Counted from the first letter of the stretch, positions 25,614 through 35,530 are shown. The stretch: 64,000 nucleotides of DNA from Massilistercora timonensis (GCF_900312975.1 NZ_LT990039.1:1674001-1738000), one strand, 5' to 3'. The notes: generated by a model from the letters alone, not told the origin. Translations and numbers: made by a program.

Positions 25614-27202
25614 TGTCGTACATGGCGTTGTACCGGAAGTTCCGGCCAGATGAATTTGAAGATGTAAAGGGCCAGGATGCCATCGTCAGGACATTGAAAA
25701 ATCAGATCAAATCAGATCGGGCGGGTCACGCATACCTTTTCTGCGGGACCCGGGGTACAGGTAAGACCACCGTGGCCAAGATCTTCGCGAAAGCGGTCAA
25801 CTGTGAGCATCCGGTGGATGGAAGCCCCTGTGGGGAATGTGCGTCCTGCCGCAGTATTGCGGCAGGCACTTCCATGAATGTGATCGAGATCGACGCGGCT
25901 TCCAACAACGGCGTGGACAACATCCGGGAGATCCGGGAGGAAGTGGCTTACCGTCCCACGGAAGGCCGCTACAAGGTCTATATCATCGACGAGGTCCACA
26001 TGCTTTCCATTGGCGCTTTCAACGCGCTTTTGAAAACCCTGGAAGAACCGCCGGAATATGTGATCTTTATCCTGGCCACCACAGAGGCCAACAAGATCCC
26101 GGTCACCATCCTGAGCCGCTGTCAGCGTTATGATTTTAAGCGGATCTCCATTGAGACCATTGCGGACCGGCTGCGGGAGCTGATCGCGAAGGAGCAGTGG
26201 GATGTGGAGGACAAAGCGGTCCGCTACCTTGCCCGGGCGGCGGACGGTTCCATGCGGGACGCCTTAAGCCTTCTGGACCAGTGCGCTGCTTTCTATATGG
26301 GGGAGAAACTGACCTACGACCATGTGCTGGAAGTGCTGGGGGCGGTGGATACAGAGGTGTTCAGCCGGCTTTTGCGGGAGCTTCTCGCCATGGATGCGAA
26401 GAAAGTGATCGAAACCGTGGATGAACTGGTGATGCAAGGGAGAGACATCTCCCAGCTGGCGGCGGATTTCACCTGGTATCTGAGAAATCTTCTGCTGGTG
26501 AGCAGTTCCGAGGAGATGGAGGACGTGCTGGATATGTCCACGGAAAATCTGGCCCGCCTGAAGGAAGAGGCGCAGATGGTGGACATGGATACGCTGCTGC
26601 GGTACATTCGCGTGTTCTCTGACCTGGGAAGCCAGCTGCGGTACGCCACACAGAAGCGGGTGCTCCTTGAGGTGGCGCTGATCAAGCTGTGCCGTCCGGC
26701 CATGGAGACAAGACCGGACGCCCTTCTGGACCGGATCCGGGCAGTGGAGAAACAGCTGGAAGAAGGGATGGAGACCCTGGCTGCGAATGTGCAGGCGGGC
26801 CGGGGCGGCGGATCCCTGGCAGCAGACCGCCCGGAACCTGTGAGAGAACCGGTGGCAAAGCCCAGGCTTTCCGAGGCACTCAATGAAGATGTGAAAGCGG
26901 TGGCCGGAGATTTCCGCAGTTTCTTAAACGACATGTCCCCCATGCTCCGCACCTATCTGAAACAGGCGCGCTTAAGCGCGGGAGAGGGCAACCGCCTTCT
27001 TATCGTTCTCCCGGATGAACTGAGCGCCAGCGCGGCGGGGACGGAGGAGCATAAAAAAGAAATCCAGCAGGTGATCGCCGACAAGACGGGGAAGATGGTG
27101 GAGGTAGAATTCCGAAGCCTGGAAAACGGCAGAAGGTTTGAGGATCAGTATGTGGATCTTGAGAACCTGATCCATATGGAAATAACGGTGGAAGATGAAT
27201 AA
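25613..27202 (+). CDS. dnaX: DNA polymerase III subunit gamma/tau
   Basis: Clamp-loader ATPase subunit. Walker A GTRGTGKT is at 45-52; the zinc cysteines are C64, C73, C76 and C79. YIIDEVHMLS is Walker B and ILATTEANKIPVTILSRCQ contains the SRC motif. The protein is 529 residues, with a proline/arginine linker near 395-415 and a C-terminal tau-like domain. Its ATG overlaps the pfk stop (TAATG), and ybaB and recR follow in the conserved order. Confidence 0.95.
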   Translation: MSYMALYRKFRPDEFEDVKGQDAIVRTLKNQIKSDRAGHAYLFCGTRGTGKTTVAKIFAKAVNCEHPVDGSPCGECASCRSIAAGTSMNVIEIDAASNNGVDNIREIREEVAYRPTEGRYKVYIIDEVHMLSIGAFNALLKTLEEPPEYVIFILATTEANKIPVTILSRCQRYDFKRISIETIADRLRELIAKEQWDVEDKAVRYLARAADGSMRDALSLLDQCAAFYMGEKLTYDHVLEVLGAVDTEVFSRLLRELLAMDAKKVIETVDELVMQGRDISQLAADFTWYLRNLLLVSSSEEMEDVLDMSTENLARLKEEAQMVDMDTLLRYIRVFSDLGSQLRYATQKRVLLEVALIKLCRPAMETRPDALLDRIRAVEKQLEEGMETLAANVQAGRGGGSLAADRPEPVREPVAKPRLSEALNEDVKAVAGDFRSFLNDMSPMLRTYLKQARLSAGEGNRLLIVLPDELSASAAGTEEHKKEIQQVIADKTGKMVEVEFRSLENGRRFEDQYVDLENLIHMEITVEDE

Positions 27203-27239
27203 CATTTTCCCTGATGCGAAGAAAGAGAGGAGATAAACA

Positions 27240-27593
27240 ATGGCAAAACGAGGAGGATTCCCGGGCGGCGGAATGCCGGGGAACATGGCAAATCTTATGA
27301 AGCAGGCGCAGAAGATGCAGCGTCAGATGGAAGAGCAGGCAAAAGAGATGGAGACGAAGGAATTCACCGCTACAGCCGGAGGCGGCGCGGTGGAAGTGAC
27401 GGTTTCCGGAGCCAGGAAGCTGGTGAAGCTGTCTCTTGCGGAAGAAGCGGTAGATCCGGATGACGTGGAGATGCTGGAAGATATGATCGTGGCGGCAGTC
27501 AATGAGGCGCTGGAAAAAGTGGATGCAGAATCCGCGTCTGCCATGTCTAAGTTCACCGGCGGCATGGGCGGCGGAATACCGGGACTGTTCTAG
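27240..27593 (+). CDS. ybaB: YbaB/EbfC nucleoid-associated protein
   Basis: A 117-residue DNA-binding protein with the family core [19 protein letters not shown] and [17 protein letters not shown]- and C-terminal glycine-rich tails ([12 protein letters not shown] and [11 protein letters not shown]) flank the core. It lies between dnaX and recR, the usual place, and may act in recombination or nucleoid organisation. Confidence 0.94.
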   Translation: MAKRGGFPGGGMPGNMANLMKQAQKMQRQMEEQAKEMETKEFTATAGGGAVEVTVSGARKLVKLSLAEEAVDPDDVEMLEDMIVAAVNEALEKVDAESASAMSKFTGGMGGGIPGLF

Positions 27594-27608
27594 CGGGAGC
27601 GAGGAAGA

Positions 27609-28205
27609 ATGGAATATTACAGCAATCAGATCGGGAAGTTGATCGAAGAACTGTCAAGCTTTCCCGGGATCGGGACAAAGTCAGCGGCAAGGCTGGCTTT
27701 TCACTTGATACACATGCCCAAAGAAGATGTAAAAAGGCTGGCGGACACCATGGTGGAGGCTAGGGAAAATGTGCGCTACTGTAAGGAATGCTGCACCCTG
27801 ACAGACCAGGAGATGTGCCCTATCTGCAGCAATCCGGCCCGGGACCACAAGACCATCATGGTGGTGGAAAACACCCGGGATCTTGCGGCCTATGAGAAGA
27901 CCGGGAGATACGACGGGGTCTATCACGTGCTCCACGGCGCCATTTCTCCCATGCTGGGGATCGGGCCGGAGGATATCCGTCTGAAGGAGCTGATCACCCG
28001 TCTGGAGGGGGATGTGGAGGAAGTGATCATCGCCACCAATTCCAGCCTGGAAGGGGAGACTACCGCCATGTATATCAGCAAGCTGATCAAGCCCACAGGT
28101 ATCAAGGTCAGCCGGATCGCCAGCGGGGTTCCGGTGGGGGGAGACCTGGAATACATTGACGAGGTAACGCTTCTGCGTGCGCTGGAAGGGCGGACCGAAC
28201 TTTGA
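27609..28205 (+). CDS. recR: recombination mediator RecR
   Basis: Works with RecF/RecO to load RecA at gaps. The 198-residue protein has the helix-hairpin-helix ([19 protein letters not shown]), a C4 zinc finger ([16 protein letters not shown]), and a Toprim domain with [19 protein letters not shown]. The C-terminal Walker-like segment is [14 protein letters not shown]. The ATG at 27609 follows GGGAGCGAGGA. Confidence 0.96.
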   Translation: MEYYSNQIGKLIEELSSFPGIGTKSAARLAFHLIHMPKEDVKRLADTMVEARENVRYCKECCTLTDQEMCPICSNPARDHKTIMVVENTRDLAAYEKTGRYDGVYHVLHGAISPMLGIGPEDIRLKELITRLEGDVEEVIIATNSSLEGETTAMYISKLIKPTGIKVSRIASGVPVGGDLEYIDEVTLLRALEGRTEL

Positions 28206-28221
28206 TAAAAGGACAAAGCCT

Positions 28222-29319
28222 ATGAACAAAAAGAAAGTCACGTCTACGGATATCGCGCGAGCGGCCGGGGTCTCCCAGTCTACCGTGTCCATGATCCTGA
28301 ACAGGAAATATAACGTCTCCTTCTCAAAGGAGACCATCGATAAGGTGGAGGCTGCGGCAAAAGAGCTTGGCTACGTGCCTCAGAAGCGAAAGACCCGCAG
28401 GGAGAGCAAGAAGGAGAAGCTTCTGGTGGTGTTCTGCTCCAATCTGACAAATCCCTATTATGTCATGTTGCTGCAGGGCATTGAGTCCCGGGCCAAGGAG
28501 CAGGGATTCGGGCTTTTTGTGTGCAACACCCAGCGGGACCTGAAGATGGAAGAACGGTATCTGAAAATGATGTGGTCCCTGCGGCCCCTGGGGATCATTT
28601 ATACCTGCAATCCCAGCCATTGTTTCATGGGAATGGTGGAGGAACTGGCCTCCCATATCCCGGTTGCGGTGGTCAACAACCAGAACGAGAAGCTGAACGT
28701 GGACGCAGTGGAACTGGATAATTCCAAGCTGGGGCGGATGATGGCCCGGCATCTTCTGGAACTGGGGCACCGGAAGGTGGCCTATGTGGCGCCGCCACTT
28801 ACTACCAGGCAGAAACAGCGATCCAAACGAGTGGAAGGATTCCTGAAAGAATTCGGGGAAGCGGGGTTGAAGGATCAGGTGATCATTAAGGCGGCGAAGG
28901 AAGAGATGGATCAGGATATCGCCCATATCGATTCCGAGTACAAGATCGGGTACGAGCTGACGAAAGAGCTGCTGGCGGAGACCAGGGGTGTGACGGCCAT
29001 CGTGGGGCTTAACGATATGATCGCTTTTGGGGTGCTGGACGCCCTTCATGAAGCAAAGCTGAAGGTGCCGGGAGATGTTTCTGTCATGGGCTGTGACAAC
29101 ACCCTGTTCGCCCGGATGCACAAGGTGTCTCTGACAACCATTGAACATTTCGTGATCTTCAAGGGGCGGGACGCCTGTGACATCATCATGAAGAAGATCG
29201 CTTCCCGTGATGAGAAATATTCAGAGATCGAGCCAATCAGCACCTATCATGTAGAGTATGAGCCGAAACTGATCGTCCGGGGAACGACCTCTTATCCCAG
29301 ACGGCAGAAGAAAAAATAA
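28222..29319 (+). CDS. LacI-family transcriptional regulator
   Basis: A 365-residue repressor-type protein. The N-terminal helix-turn-helix is canonical (VTSTDIARAAGVSQSTVSMI), followed by the hinge (ETIDKVEAAAKELGYVPQ) and a periplasmic-binding-like effector domain. The effector is not identifiable. ATG 28222 is chosen over an in-frame extension that overlaps recR. Its neighbours downstream are pentose phosphate genes, so control of sugar metabolism is plausible but unproven. Confidence 0.92.
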   Translation: MNKKKVTSTDIARAAGVSQSTVSMILNRKYNVSFSKETIDKVEAAAKELGYVPQKRKTRRESKKEKLLVVFCSNLTNPYYVMLLQGIESRAKEQGFGLFVCNTQRDLKMEERYLKMMWSLRPLGIIYTCNPSHCFMGMVEELASHIPVAVVNNQNEKLNVDAVELDNSKLGRMMARHLLELGHRKVAYVAPPLTTRQKQRSKRVEGFLKEFGEAGLKDQVIIKAAKEEMDQDIAHIDSEYKIGYELTKELLAETRGVTAIVGLNDMIAFGVLDALHEAKLKVPGDVSVMGCDNTLFARMHKVSLTTIEHFVIFKGRDACDIIMKKIASRDEKYSEIEPISTYHVEYEPKLIVRGTTSYPRRQKKK

Positions 29320-29332
29320 AATTAATGTATTT

Positions 29333-29366
29333 GGCGAAATTATTATTAATAATTTCGCCTTTTTTC
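29333..29366 (+). terminator. intrinsic terminator after the LacI gene
   Basis: GGCGAAATTATTA pairs with TAATAATTTCGCC (29333-29359), followed by seven T. Confidence 0.88.
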
Positions 29367-29502
29367 TATGTGGGAAAAGAACTGCGAGAAAATAAAGCAA
29401 AAAAAGATTGAAGGAAGGTAAAATATAAGAAAAAGCAGAGTAAAAGAGATTGATAATTTAAAAATATTAATTTTAAAAATTACTAATAAAAATCAGGGCC
29501 TA

Positions 29503-29532
29503 TTGACCATTGTCAGGATTTTGAGATATAAT
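29503..29532 (+). promoter_or_regulatory. promoter of the transaldolase-transketolase operon
   Basis: TTGACC (29503-29508), 18-base spacer, TATAAT (29527-29532). The 29367-29502 stretch before it is very AT-rich and otherwise shows nothing I can name. Confidence 0.65.
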
Positions 29533-29593
29533 TTTATCACATGAGATTTCAGAACAGATGGATGCCATCTAATAATCAAAGGAGGAACGAAAC

Positions 29594-30247
29594 ATGAAAT
29601 TTTTCATCGACACAGCCAAGGTAGAAGATATCAAAAAGGCCAATGATATGGGCGTTATCTGCGGCGTGACGACAAACCCATCCCTGATCGCGAAGGAAGG
29701 CCGGGTTTTTGAAGAAGTGATCGCGGAGATCGCTTCCATCGTAGACGGCCCTATCAGCGGAGAGGTAAAGGCTACCACTACCGATGCGGAGGGGATGATC
29801 AAAGAAGGAAGAGAGATCGCCAAGATCCATCCCAATATGGTGGTAAAGATCCCTATGACGGCAGAAGGACTGAAGGCCTGCCATCAGCTGTCCAAGGAAG
29901 GGATCAAGACCAATGTGACCCTGATCTTCACAGCGAACCAGGCGCTTCTGGCCGCCAGAGCAGGGGCTACCTATGTTTCTCCGTTCCTGGGACGTCTGGA
30001 CGACATTTCTGTCAGAGGAACTGATCTGATCGCAGAGATCGCGGAGATCTTCAAGATCGCTGGGATCAAGACAGAGATCATCGCGGCCAGCATCCGTCAC
30101 CCCATGCACGTGACCGACTGTGCTCTGGCAGGAGCTGATATCGCTACCGTGCCTTACGGAGTTATCGAGAAGATGGTAAAACATCCGCTGACCGACAGCG
30201 GCATTGAGAAATTCCAGGCGGATTACAAAGCGGTATTTGGAGAATAA
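29594..30247 (+). CDS. fsa: transaldolase of the small (FSA/TalC) type
   Basis: A 217-residue Schiff-base aldolase. The active lysine is K85 in VVKIPMT, and the N-terminal [17 protein letters not shown] and [13 protein letters not shown] segments are typical of the fructose-6-phosphate aldolase/small transaldolase group. With the transketolase pair directly downstream, transaldolase activity in the pentose phosphate pathway is the likely role. Confidence 0.93.
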   Translation: MKFFIDTAKVEDIKKANDMGVICGVTTNPSLIAKEGRVFEEVIAEIASIVDGPISGEVKATTTDAEGMIKEGREIAKIHPNMVVKIPMTAEGLKACHQLSKEGIKTNVTLIFTANQALLAARAGATYVSPFLGRLDDISVRGTDLIAEIAEIFKIAGIKTEIIAASIRHPMHVTDCALAGADIATVPYGVIEKMVKHPLTDSGIEKFQADYKAVFGE

Positions 30248-30265
30248 GTATTCAGGAGGAGCATT

Positions 30266-31102
30266 ATGAACAAATTAGAGTTAATGAAGACGGCAAATGA
30301 GATCCGCAAGGGCATCATCACTGCGGTTCACAGCGCCAAGTCCGGTCATCCGGGCGGATCGTTATCTGCGGCAGACATCTATACATATCTTTATTTTGAA
30401 GAGTTGAACATTGATCCCAAGGATCCCAGGAAGGCAGACCGCGACCGGTTTGTTCTCTCCAAGGGACACACTGCGCCGGGTTATTATGCGACGCTGGCCA
30501 ACAGAGGATTCTTCCCGGTGGAAGACCTGAAGACCCTGCGGAAGGTAGGATCTTACCTTCAGGGACATCCGGATATGAAGCACATTCCGGGCGTGGATAT
30601 GTCCAGCGGTTCTCTGGGACAGGGAATCTCCGCGGCGGTAGGTATGGCCATCTCTGCCAAGCTTTCCAATGACAGCTACCGGGTATACACCCTGGTGGGA
30701 GACGGTGAGATCCAGGAAGGACAGGTGTGGGAGGCTGCGATGCTGGCAGGCCACAGAAAGCTGGACAACCTGGTAGTGATCGTGGACAATAATAACCTGC
30801 AGATCGACGGCCCGATCAATGAGGTAAATTCACCCTATCCCATCGACAAGAAATTTGAAGCGTTCAATTTCCATGTGATCAATATCGACGGCCATGATTT
30901 TGATGCCATCGACGCAGCATTCAAAGAGGCGAAGGCAACCAAGGGACAGCCCACGGCTATCATCGCCAAGACTGTGAAAGGCAAAGGGGTTTCCTTCATG
31001 GAGAACCAGGTTTCCTGGCACGGTTCCGCGCCAAACGACGAGCAGTATGAAGTCGCCATGGCAGATTTAGAGAAAGTAGGTGAAGCATTATGTCAGAAGT
31101 AA
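30266..31102 (+). CDS. tktA: transketolase, N-terminal subunit
   Basis: The thiamine-diphosphate-binding half of a split transketolase (278 residues). SAKSGHPGGSLSAAD, LSKGHTAPGYYA and the cofactor/metal motif GDGEIQEGQVWEAAM...NNNLQ are visible. It overlaps the downstream C-terminal subunit gene by 13 bases. Confidence 0.94.
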   Translation: MNKLELMKTANEIRKGIITAVHSAKSGHPGGSLSAADIYTYLYFEELNIDPKDPRKADRDRFVLSKGHTAPGYYATLANRGFFPVEDLKTLRKVGSYLQGHPDMKHIPGVDMSSGSLGQGISAAVGMAISAKLSNDSYRVYTLVGDGEIQEGQVWEAAMLAGHRKLDNLVVIVDNNNLQIDGPINEVNSPYPIDKKFEAFNFHVINIDGHDFDAIDAAFKEAKATKGQPTAIIAKTVKGKGVSFMENQVSWHGSAPNDEQYEVAMADLEKVGEALCQK

Positions 31103-32031
31103 AGAAGATCGCCACAAGAGAAAGCTACGGTAATGCTTTGGTAGAATTGGGAAAGAAACATGACGATGTAGTTGTCCTGGACGCGGACCTGGCGGCGGCC
31201 ACCAAGACGGGAACCTTTAAGAAAGCTTTCCCGGAGCGCCACATTGACTGCGGGATCGCAGAAGGAAATATGATGGGCGTAGCGGCGGGGATCGCCACCA
31301 CAGGCAAGGTTCCTTTTGCAAGTTCTTTTGCTATGTTCGCGGCGGGAAGAGCCTTTGAGCAGATCCGCAACTCCATCGGTTATCCCAAGCTGAATGTGAA
31401 GATCGGCGCCACTCACGCAAGTATCTCTGTAGGTGAGGACGGAGCGACCCATCAGTGTAATGAGGATATCGCCCTTATGCGCACCATTCCGGGGATGGTA
31501 GTCATCAATCCTTCCGACGATGTGGAGGCAAAGGCCGCGGTAGAAGCAGCTTATGAGCATGTGGGCCCTGTATACCTGCGGTTTGGCAGAGCGGCAGTTC
31601 CGGTGATCAACGACAATCCGGATTATAAATTCGAGATCGGCAAGGCTGTGACTCTGCGGGAGGGAACGGATGTGACCATCATCGCCACAGGTCTTCCGGT
31701 ATCTGAGTCTCTGGCGGCAGCCGAGAAGCTGGCGCAGGAAGGTATCAGCGCGGCAGTGATCAATATGCATACCGTTAAGCCGCTGGATGAAGAGGCGGTA
31801 GCGGCAGCAGCGGCGAAGACCGGTAAGATCGTAACAGTAGAAGAACACTCTGTGATCGGCGGCCTGGGCAGCGCGGTCTGCGACGTGGTCGCGGAGAAAG
31901 CGCCGGCTAAAGTGCTGAAGATCGGAATCAACGACGTGTACGGAGAATCCGGACCGGCAGCAGAGCTGATCAAGAAGTACGGCCTGGACAGCGAAAGTAT
32001 TTACGAAAAGGTAAAGGCATTTGTAAAATAG
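31090..32031 (+). CDS. tktB: transketolase, C-terminal subunit
   Basis: The pyrimidine-binding and C-terminal half of transketolase (313 residues). It carries the catalytic glutamate region DCGIAEGNMMGVAAGIA, then ATHASISVGEDGATHQ and VEEHSVIGGLGSAV. Together with the preceding gene it forms a two-subunit enzyme, common in Clostridia. Its final bases are followed by a terminator. Confidence 0.94.
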   Translation: MSEVKKIATRESYGNALVELGKKHDDVVVLDADLAAATKTGTFKKAFPERHIDCGIAEGNMMGVAAGIATTGKVPFASSFAMFAAGRAFEQIRNSIGYPKLNVKIGATHASISVGEDGATHQCNEDIALMRTIPGMVVINPSDDVEAKAAVEAAYEHVGPVYLRFGRAAVPVINDNPDYKFEIGKAVTLREGTDVTIIATGLPVSESLAAAEKLAQEGISAAVINMHTVKPLDEEAVAAAAAKTGKIVTVEEHSVIGGLGSAVCDVVAEKAPAKVLKIGINDVYGESGPAAELIKKYGLDSESIYEKVKAFVK

Positions 32032-32043
32032 GATAAAAGATGA

Positions 32044-32082
32044 GAGCCCGACATCTGCGGACAGCGGATGCCGGGCTTTTTT
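32044..32082 (+). terminator. intrinsic terminator after the transketolase operon
   Basis: AGCCCG and CGGGCT arms with an interior ATC...GAT pairing, then six T. The remaining bases to 32,276 contain only a weak GGGCTTTAGCC stem and no recognisable gene. Confidence 0.85.
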
Positions 32083-32276
32083 GCGTCTTCTGGCGCATTG
32101 CGTCAAACAACGTGCGGAACAAAGAGAAGCCGTCGAAAGAGCGGAAACCCTGCCGGAAATTTCCCGGGATGGGCCCCATGGATCGCTAAAATATGCGAAG
32201 TCCCTGTGCTATCCTATGCGAAATGGTTGAAGTCTCAAGGGCTTTAGCCAAAAAAACATAGACGAGGTGAGAGTAT

Positions 32277-33338
32277 ATGGAAAGACAATTTCCGAAAAAC
32301 GTCCGCCAGATAGGGAATGTTTGCGACGAGCCCAAGATATATGTAGAAGACTATGTGGACACCTATCTGAACCAGCTGCGGATGAAAGCGATGGACATGC
32401 CTGTGGGGGCGGTGTTCACAGGAGAGATCCAACGGGTAGAAGAACAGGATGTGGTCTACATATCCGGCGCGATGCAGATGAAAGAACTGGAAATCAAAGG
32501 AACAGACATCCTGGTGGGACAAGAAGTCTGGGAGCAGGCAGAGAAAGAGCGGGAAGAGTATTTTCCAGAACTGAAGATCGTAGGGTGGTGCCTGGTGGAG
32601 ACGGGACATCCCATGGGGCTTAGCCGAAGTGTCAACAAGATCCATGGGAAAAAGTTTGGGACAGAAAATACCGTTTTTATCTGGAAAGATGCCGCAGAGG
32701 CGGACGAACTGCTCTATGCGTACAAATACGGTGAGCTAATGCAAATGGGAGGATATTATATTTATTATGAAAAGAATCCTGCCATGCAGAACTATATGAT
32801 CAGCACGCGAAAAAAGATTGGCGTTACACCCAGTGAAGTGGTTGAGGATCGAGCTGCAAAGAATTTTCGTAGTGCAGTAAAGGAGCAGATGGAGCAGCGG
32901 GAAATCCGCCAGAGTTCCCGGTTTGTCTATGTGATGAGCGTGCTTCTGGTGGTGATCGTGCTTGCGATCGGTATCTCAACCATGAATAATTTCGACAAAA
33001 TGGAGGCAGTACAGGATTCTATTGAAACCCTGTCCCAGTCTGTGGGAGGCCAGGAACAAATGGAAGAAGCCGTATCAGAGGCGGAAGAAAAGAGCGCGCC
33101 TGAAGAGCAGGAAGAGGCAGTAGAGGAAGTTGGGCAAAAGGAGGAAGAACTGCCGCAGGCTGCGATAGAGGCTGGGCTGGGCGAGGAGGATTTCTATACT
33201 GTGGAGAAGGGAGATACCCTGGACAGTATCAGCATAAAGATCTACGGAGACGCCAGCCACGTGGAGGCGATCTGCAAGATGAACGGCTTGTCAAATGGCA
33301 ATCTCATTTTCATCGGTCAAAAATTGCTATTACCATAG
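32277..33338 (+). CDS. membrane-anchored LysM protein with possible degenerate MPN domain
   Basis: A 353-residue protein: a soluble N-terminal domain (1-200), one membrane segment at about 216-236, an acidic linker (about 250-300, EEAVEEVGQKEEEL) and a C-terminal LysM domain (about 308-352, YTVEKGDTLDSISIKIYGD) that would bind cell wall or spore peptidoglycan. The N-terminal part has GEIQ (E50) and GWCLVETGHPMGLSRS (103-118), which I think resembles a JAB/MPN fold (VGWYHSHP...S) with the metal ligands lost. The latter is a guess from pattern only. No relatives could be searched. Confidence 0.7.
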   Translation: MERQFPKNVRQIGNVCDEPKIYVEDYVDTYLNQLRMKAMDMPVGAVFTGEIQRVEEQDVVYISGAMQMKELEIKGTDILVGQEVWEQAEKEREEYFPELKIVGWCLVETGHPMGLSRSVNKIHGKKFGTENTVFIWKDAAEADELLYAYKYGELMQMGGYYIYYEKNPAMQNYMISTRKKIGVTPSEVVEDRAAKNFRSAVKEQMEQREIRQSSRFVYVMSVLLVVIVLAIGISTMNNFDKMEAVQDSIETLSQSVGGQEQMEEAVSEAEEKSAPEEQEEAVEEVGQKEEELPQAAIEAGLGEEDFYTVEKGDTLDSISIKIYGDASHVEAICKMNGLSNGNLIFIGQKLLLP

Positions 33339-33347
33339 GGGGAAATA

Positions 33348-33356
33348 TGGTATAAT
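33348..33356 (+). promoter_or_regulatory. extended -10 promoter before the DUF5711-like gene
   Basis: TGGTATAAT, a TGn-extended perfect -10, 51 bases upstream of the start codon. Confidence 0.45.
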
Positions 33357-33407
33357 AATTGATGATCGCGCAAAGTGCGGTTCAGACCGATTTTGAAGGG
33401 GATATAA

Positions 33408-34598
33408 ATGGGAGACAAAAGAAACAGGAAGTTGCATATCGTCAGGGAAGCGGAAGAAGGGCGGCAGGAGCCGGAAGAGCAGGGCGGAAGAAAAAGAAGT
33501 TATAAGATTCTTATGGCGGCAGGAGCAGTTTTACTTCTGGCTGTAGCAATTTTTCTCGTAATCCATCTTCAGACCTATGATACGGTGCGAGTAGAGGAAA
33601 CTTACAAGATCGACGGCGTGACAGACAGCAGCTATGAAGAATTTGCCAAAGGCGTTCTGAAATACAGCCGGGATGGTGTCTCTTATCTGAACACTCAGGG
33701 GGAAGAACGGTGGAATCAGCCGGGTCAGTTTAAGAATCCTTTTGTGGATATAAATGGTACGACGGCGGCAATTGCCGATAAAGGCGGAAATAATATTATG
33801 GTGGTACAGGAAAGCGGCGTGAAGGGAGAAATCGAGACAACACGCCCGATTGAGAAGATTGCGGTATCCAGGCAGGGGATCGTAAGCGCCATTTTGAAAA
33901 ATGAGGATTCGCCGCAGGTAATCTGTTATGATACGGCGGGGAATATTCTGGTGGAACATCAGACTTCCTTCGCGGGAACTGGATATCCGGTGGATGTAGC
34001 CCTCTCGGAGGACGGGGAGACGATGATGGTTGTATATCTCAGCGTAAACGGCGGAACATACAAGTCGTCAGTGGCGTATTATAATTTTGGGAAATCCAGG
34101 GATACATTCGCAGATCATCAAACCGCTTATAAAGAATATGAAAAAACAATCCTGGCTTCCGGGTTCTATCTTGACGGATCCGTATCTGCCGTAGTGGGAG
34201 ACAACTGCCTGACCATATTTAAAGGGATAGAACAACCGGAGGAAGCAACGACCGTTTCTTTGGATAAAGAGATCAAGAGTGTTTTTCACAGTGAAAAATA
34301 TATCGGGCTGATTTTGAAAAACAAAGGGAAGAAAGGATATGAGCTGTGTCTGTATAATGCTTCCGGGAAAAAAGTGATGTCGGAAGATTTTTCCGGGGAT
34401 TACGGAAATATCAAATTGTCCGGAAATCAGGTTATCATGTACGCAGGGAGAAAGTGCAGTATTTTCTTATCCAGTGGCGTGAAGAAATTTGAGGGTGAGA
34501 TGGATAACGATATTCTGGAGATACTTCCGATCAGCGGTGTGAATAAATACATTGTGATGAATGCAAACGGTATGGAAGACATACGGCTTGTAAAGTAA
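33408..34598 (+). CDS. DUF5711-like membrane-anchored beta-propeller protein
   Basis: A 396-residue protein with a basic cytoplasmic N terminus, one membrane segment (about 31-48, ILMAAGAVLLLAVAIFLVI) and a large extracytoplasmic region of short repeated beta-strand blocks (for example GVSYLNTQGEERWNQPGQF and KSVFHSEKYIGLILKNKG) that looks like a propeller. It resembles the Clostridia DUF5711 family, with unknown function. The CvpA-like gene follows after ten bases, so the two may share an operon. Confidence 0.65.
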   Translation: MGDKRNRKLHIVREAEEGRQEPEEQGGRKRSYKILMAAGAVLLLAVAIFLVIHLQTYDTVRVEETYKIDGVTDSSYEEFAKGVLKYSRDGVSYLNTQGEERWNQPGQFKNPFVDINGTTAAIADKGGNNIMVVQESGVKGEIETTRPIEKIAVSRQGIVSAILKNEDSPQVICYDTAGNILVEHQTSFAGTGYPVDVALSEDGETMMVVYLSVNGGTYKSSVAYYNFGKSRDTFADHQTAYKEYEKTILASGFYLDGSVSAVVGDNCLTIFKGIEQPEEATTVSLDKEIKSVFHSEKYIGLILKNKGKKGYELCLYNASGKKVMSEDFSGDYGNIKLSGNQVIMYAGRKCSIFLSSGVKKFEGEMDNDILEILPISGVNKYIVMNANGMEDIRLVK

Positions 34599-34608
34599 GG
34601 AGAGGCTT

Positions 34609-35523
34609 ATGAACTGGGTTGTAGTAACAGTAGGACTGATCTTTTTGCTCTGTATCTTGATGGGGATCTACAAAGGAGCGGTGCGGATCGCAGTGTCTCT
34701 GGCGACAACGATTTTGACCCTGGTGATCGTTTTCTTTGCGTCTCCGCTGGTCGCGGATTTGATCGAGGATAAAACTCCGCTGGATGAGATGATCCAGGAT
34801 CAGGCACTGTCTACCATGGCCGGAGCGGCGGGGGTACTGTCCGGCGGGGAATCCGGGGAAGGGATTTCGGAGGATGAGGTGAGACAGGCGCTTTCGGCTG
34901 CGGGGATCAGCGAAGATACACTGGAGGAATACGGAATCTCTGTGGAGGATATTGTAAATGGAAATATCAGCGGCAGTGAGCTGGCGGAGTATGGGATCTC
35001 CAGCCGCGTCCTGGAAGGGCTTGGCGGCGAGGAGTCAGAGACGACGGAGGATATGATCGAGAGTGCGGATATTCCGAGAGATGTTCAGATCGCGGCCATC
35101 GAGGCGGCAGATCTGCCCCAGATCTTCAAGAATCTTCTGACAGAAAATAATAACGATGAGATTTACGCGGATCTCGGAGTGCAGACTTTTGCCCAGTATG
35201 TAGGAAGCTTTCTGGCGAAACTGATCATAAATATCCTGGCATTTCTGGGAACCTTTATCCTGGTTTCCCTGATCCTGCGGGCGATCGTCTTTGCGCTGGA
35301 CATTGTGTCAAACCTGCCCCTGCTTGGACTGGTCAACCGGCTGGCGGGCGGAGCTGTAGGAGCTGTCGGCGCGCTGATCATCGTGTGGGTGCTTTTTATC
35401 CTTGTCACCCTTCTGTATATGACATCCACGGGAAAAGAGGCTGCCCGGATGATCCAGGAGAATGGATTTACAAAATTATTATATGAATACAATCCGCTTA
35501 TGAAGCTGGCCATAAATCTCTAG
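34609..35523 (+). CDS. CvpA-family membrane protein
   Basis: A 304-residue membrane protein. Two N-terminal hydrophobic segments (about 3-20 and 24-46), a long acidic soluble insert (about 52-190, including GISEDEVRQALSAAGISEDT), then two or more hydrophobic segments at 205-285 with the family-like GLVNRLAGGAVGAVGALIIVW. CvpA proteins are linked to envelope functions and colicin V production. The long acidic insert is unusual for the family, whose members are mostly near 160-180 residues. Confidence 0.75.
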   Translation: MNWVVVTVGLIFLLCILMGIYKGAVRIAVSLATTILTLVIVFFASPLVADLIEDKTPLDEMIQDQALSTMAGAAGVLSGGESGEGISEDEVRQALSAAGISEDTLEEYGISVEDIVNGNISGSELAEYGISSRVLEGLGGEESETTEDMIESADIPRDVQIAAIEAADLPQIFKNLLTENNNDEIYADLGVQTFAQYVGSFLAKLIINILAFLGTFILVSLILRAIVFALDIVSNLPLLGLVNRLAGGAVGAVGALIIVWVLFILVTLLYMTSTGKEAARMIQENGFTKLLYEYNPLMKLAINL

Positions 35524-35530
35524 TAAGTCC

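Noticed and set aside
27050-27065. A-rich run near the end of dnaX as a tau/gamma frameshift site
   Set aside because: It lies too near the C terminus and is not in the X-XXY-YYZ register.
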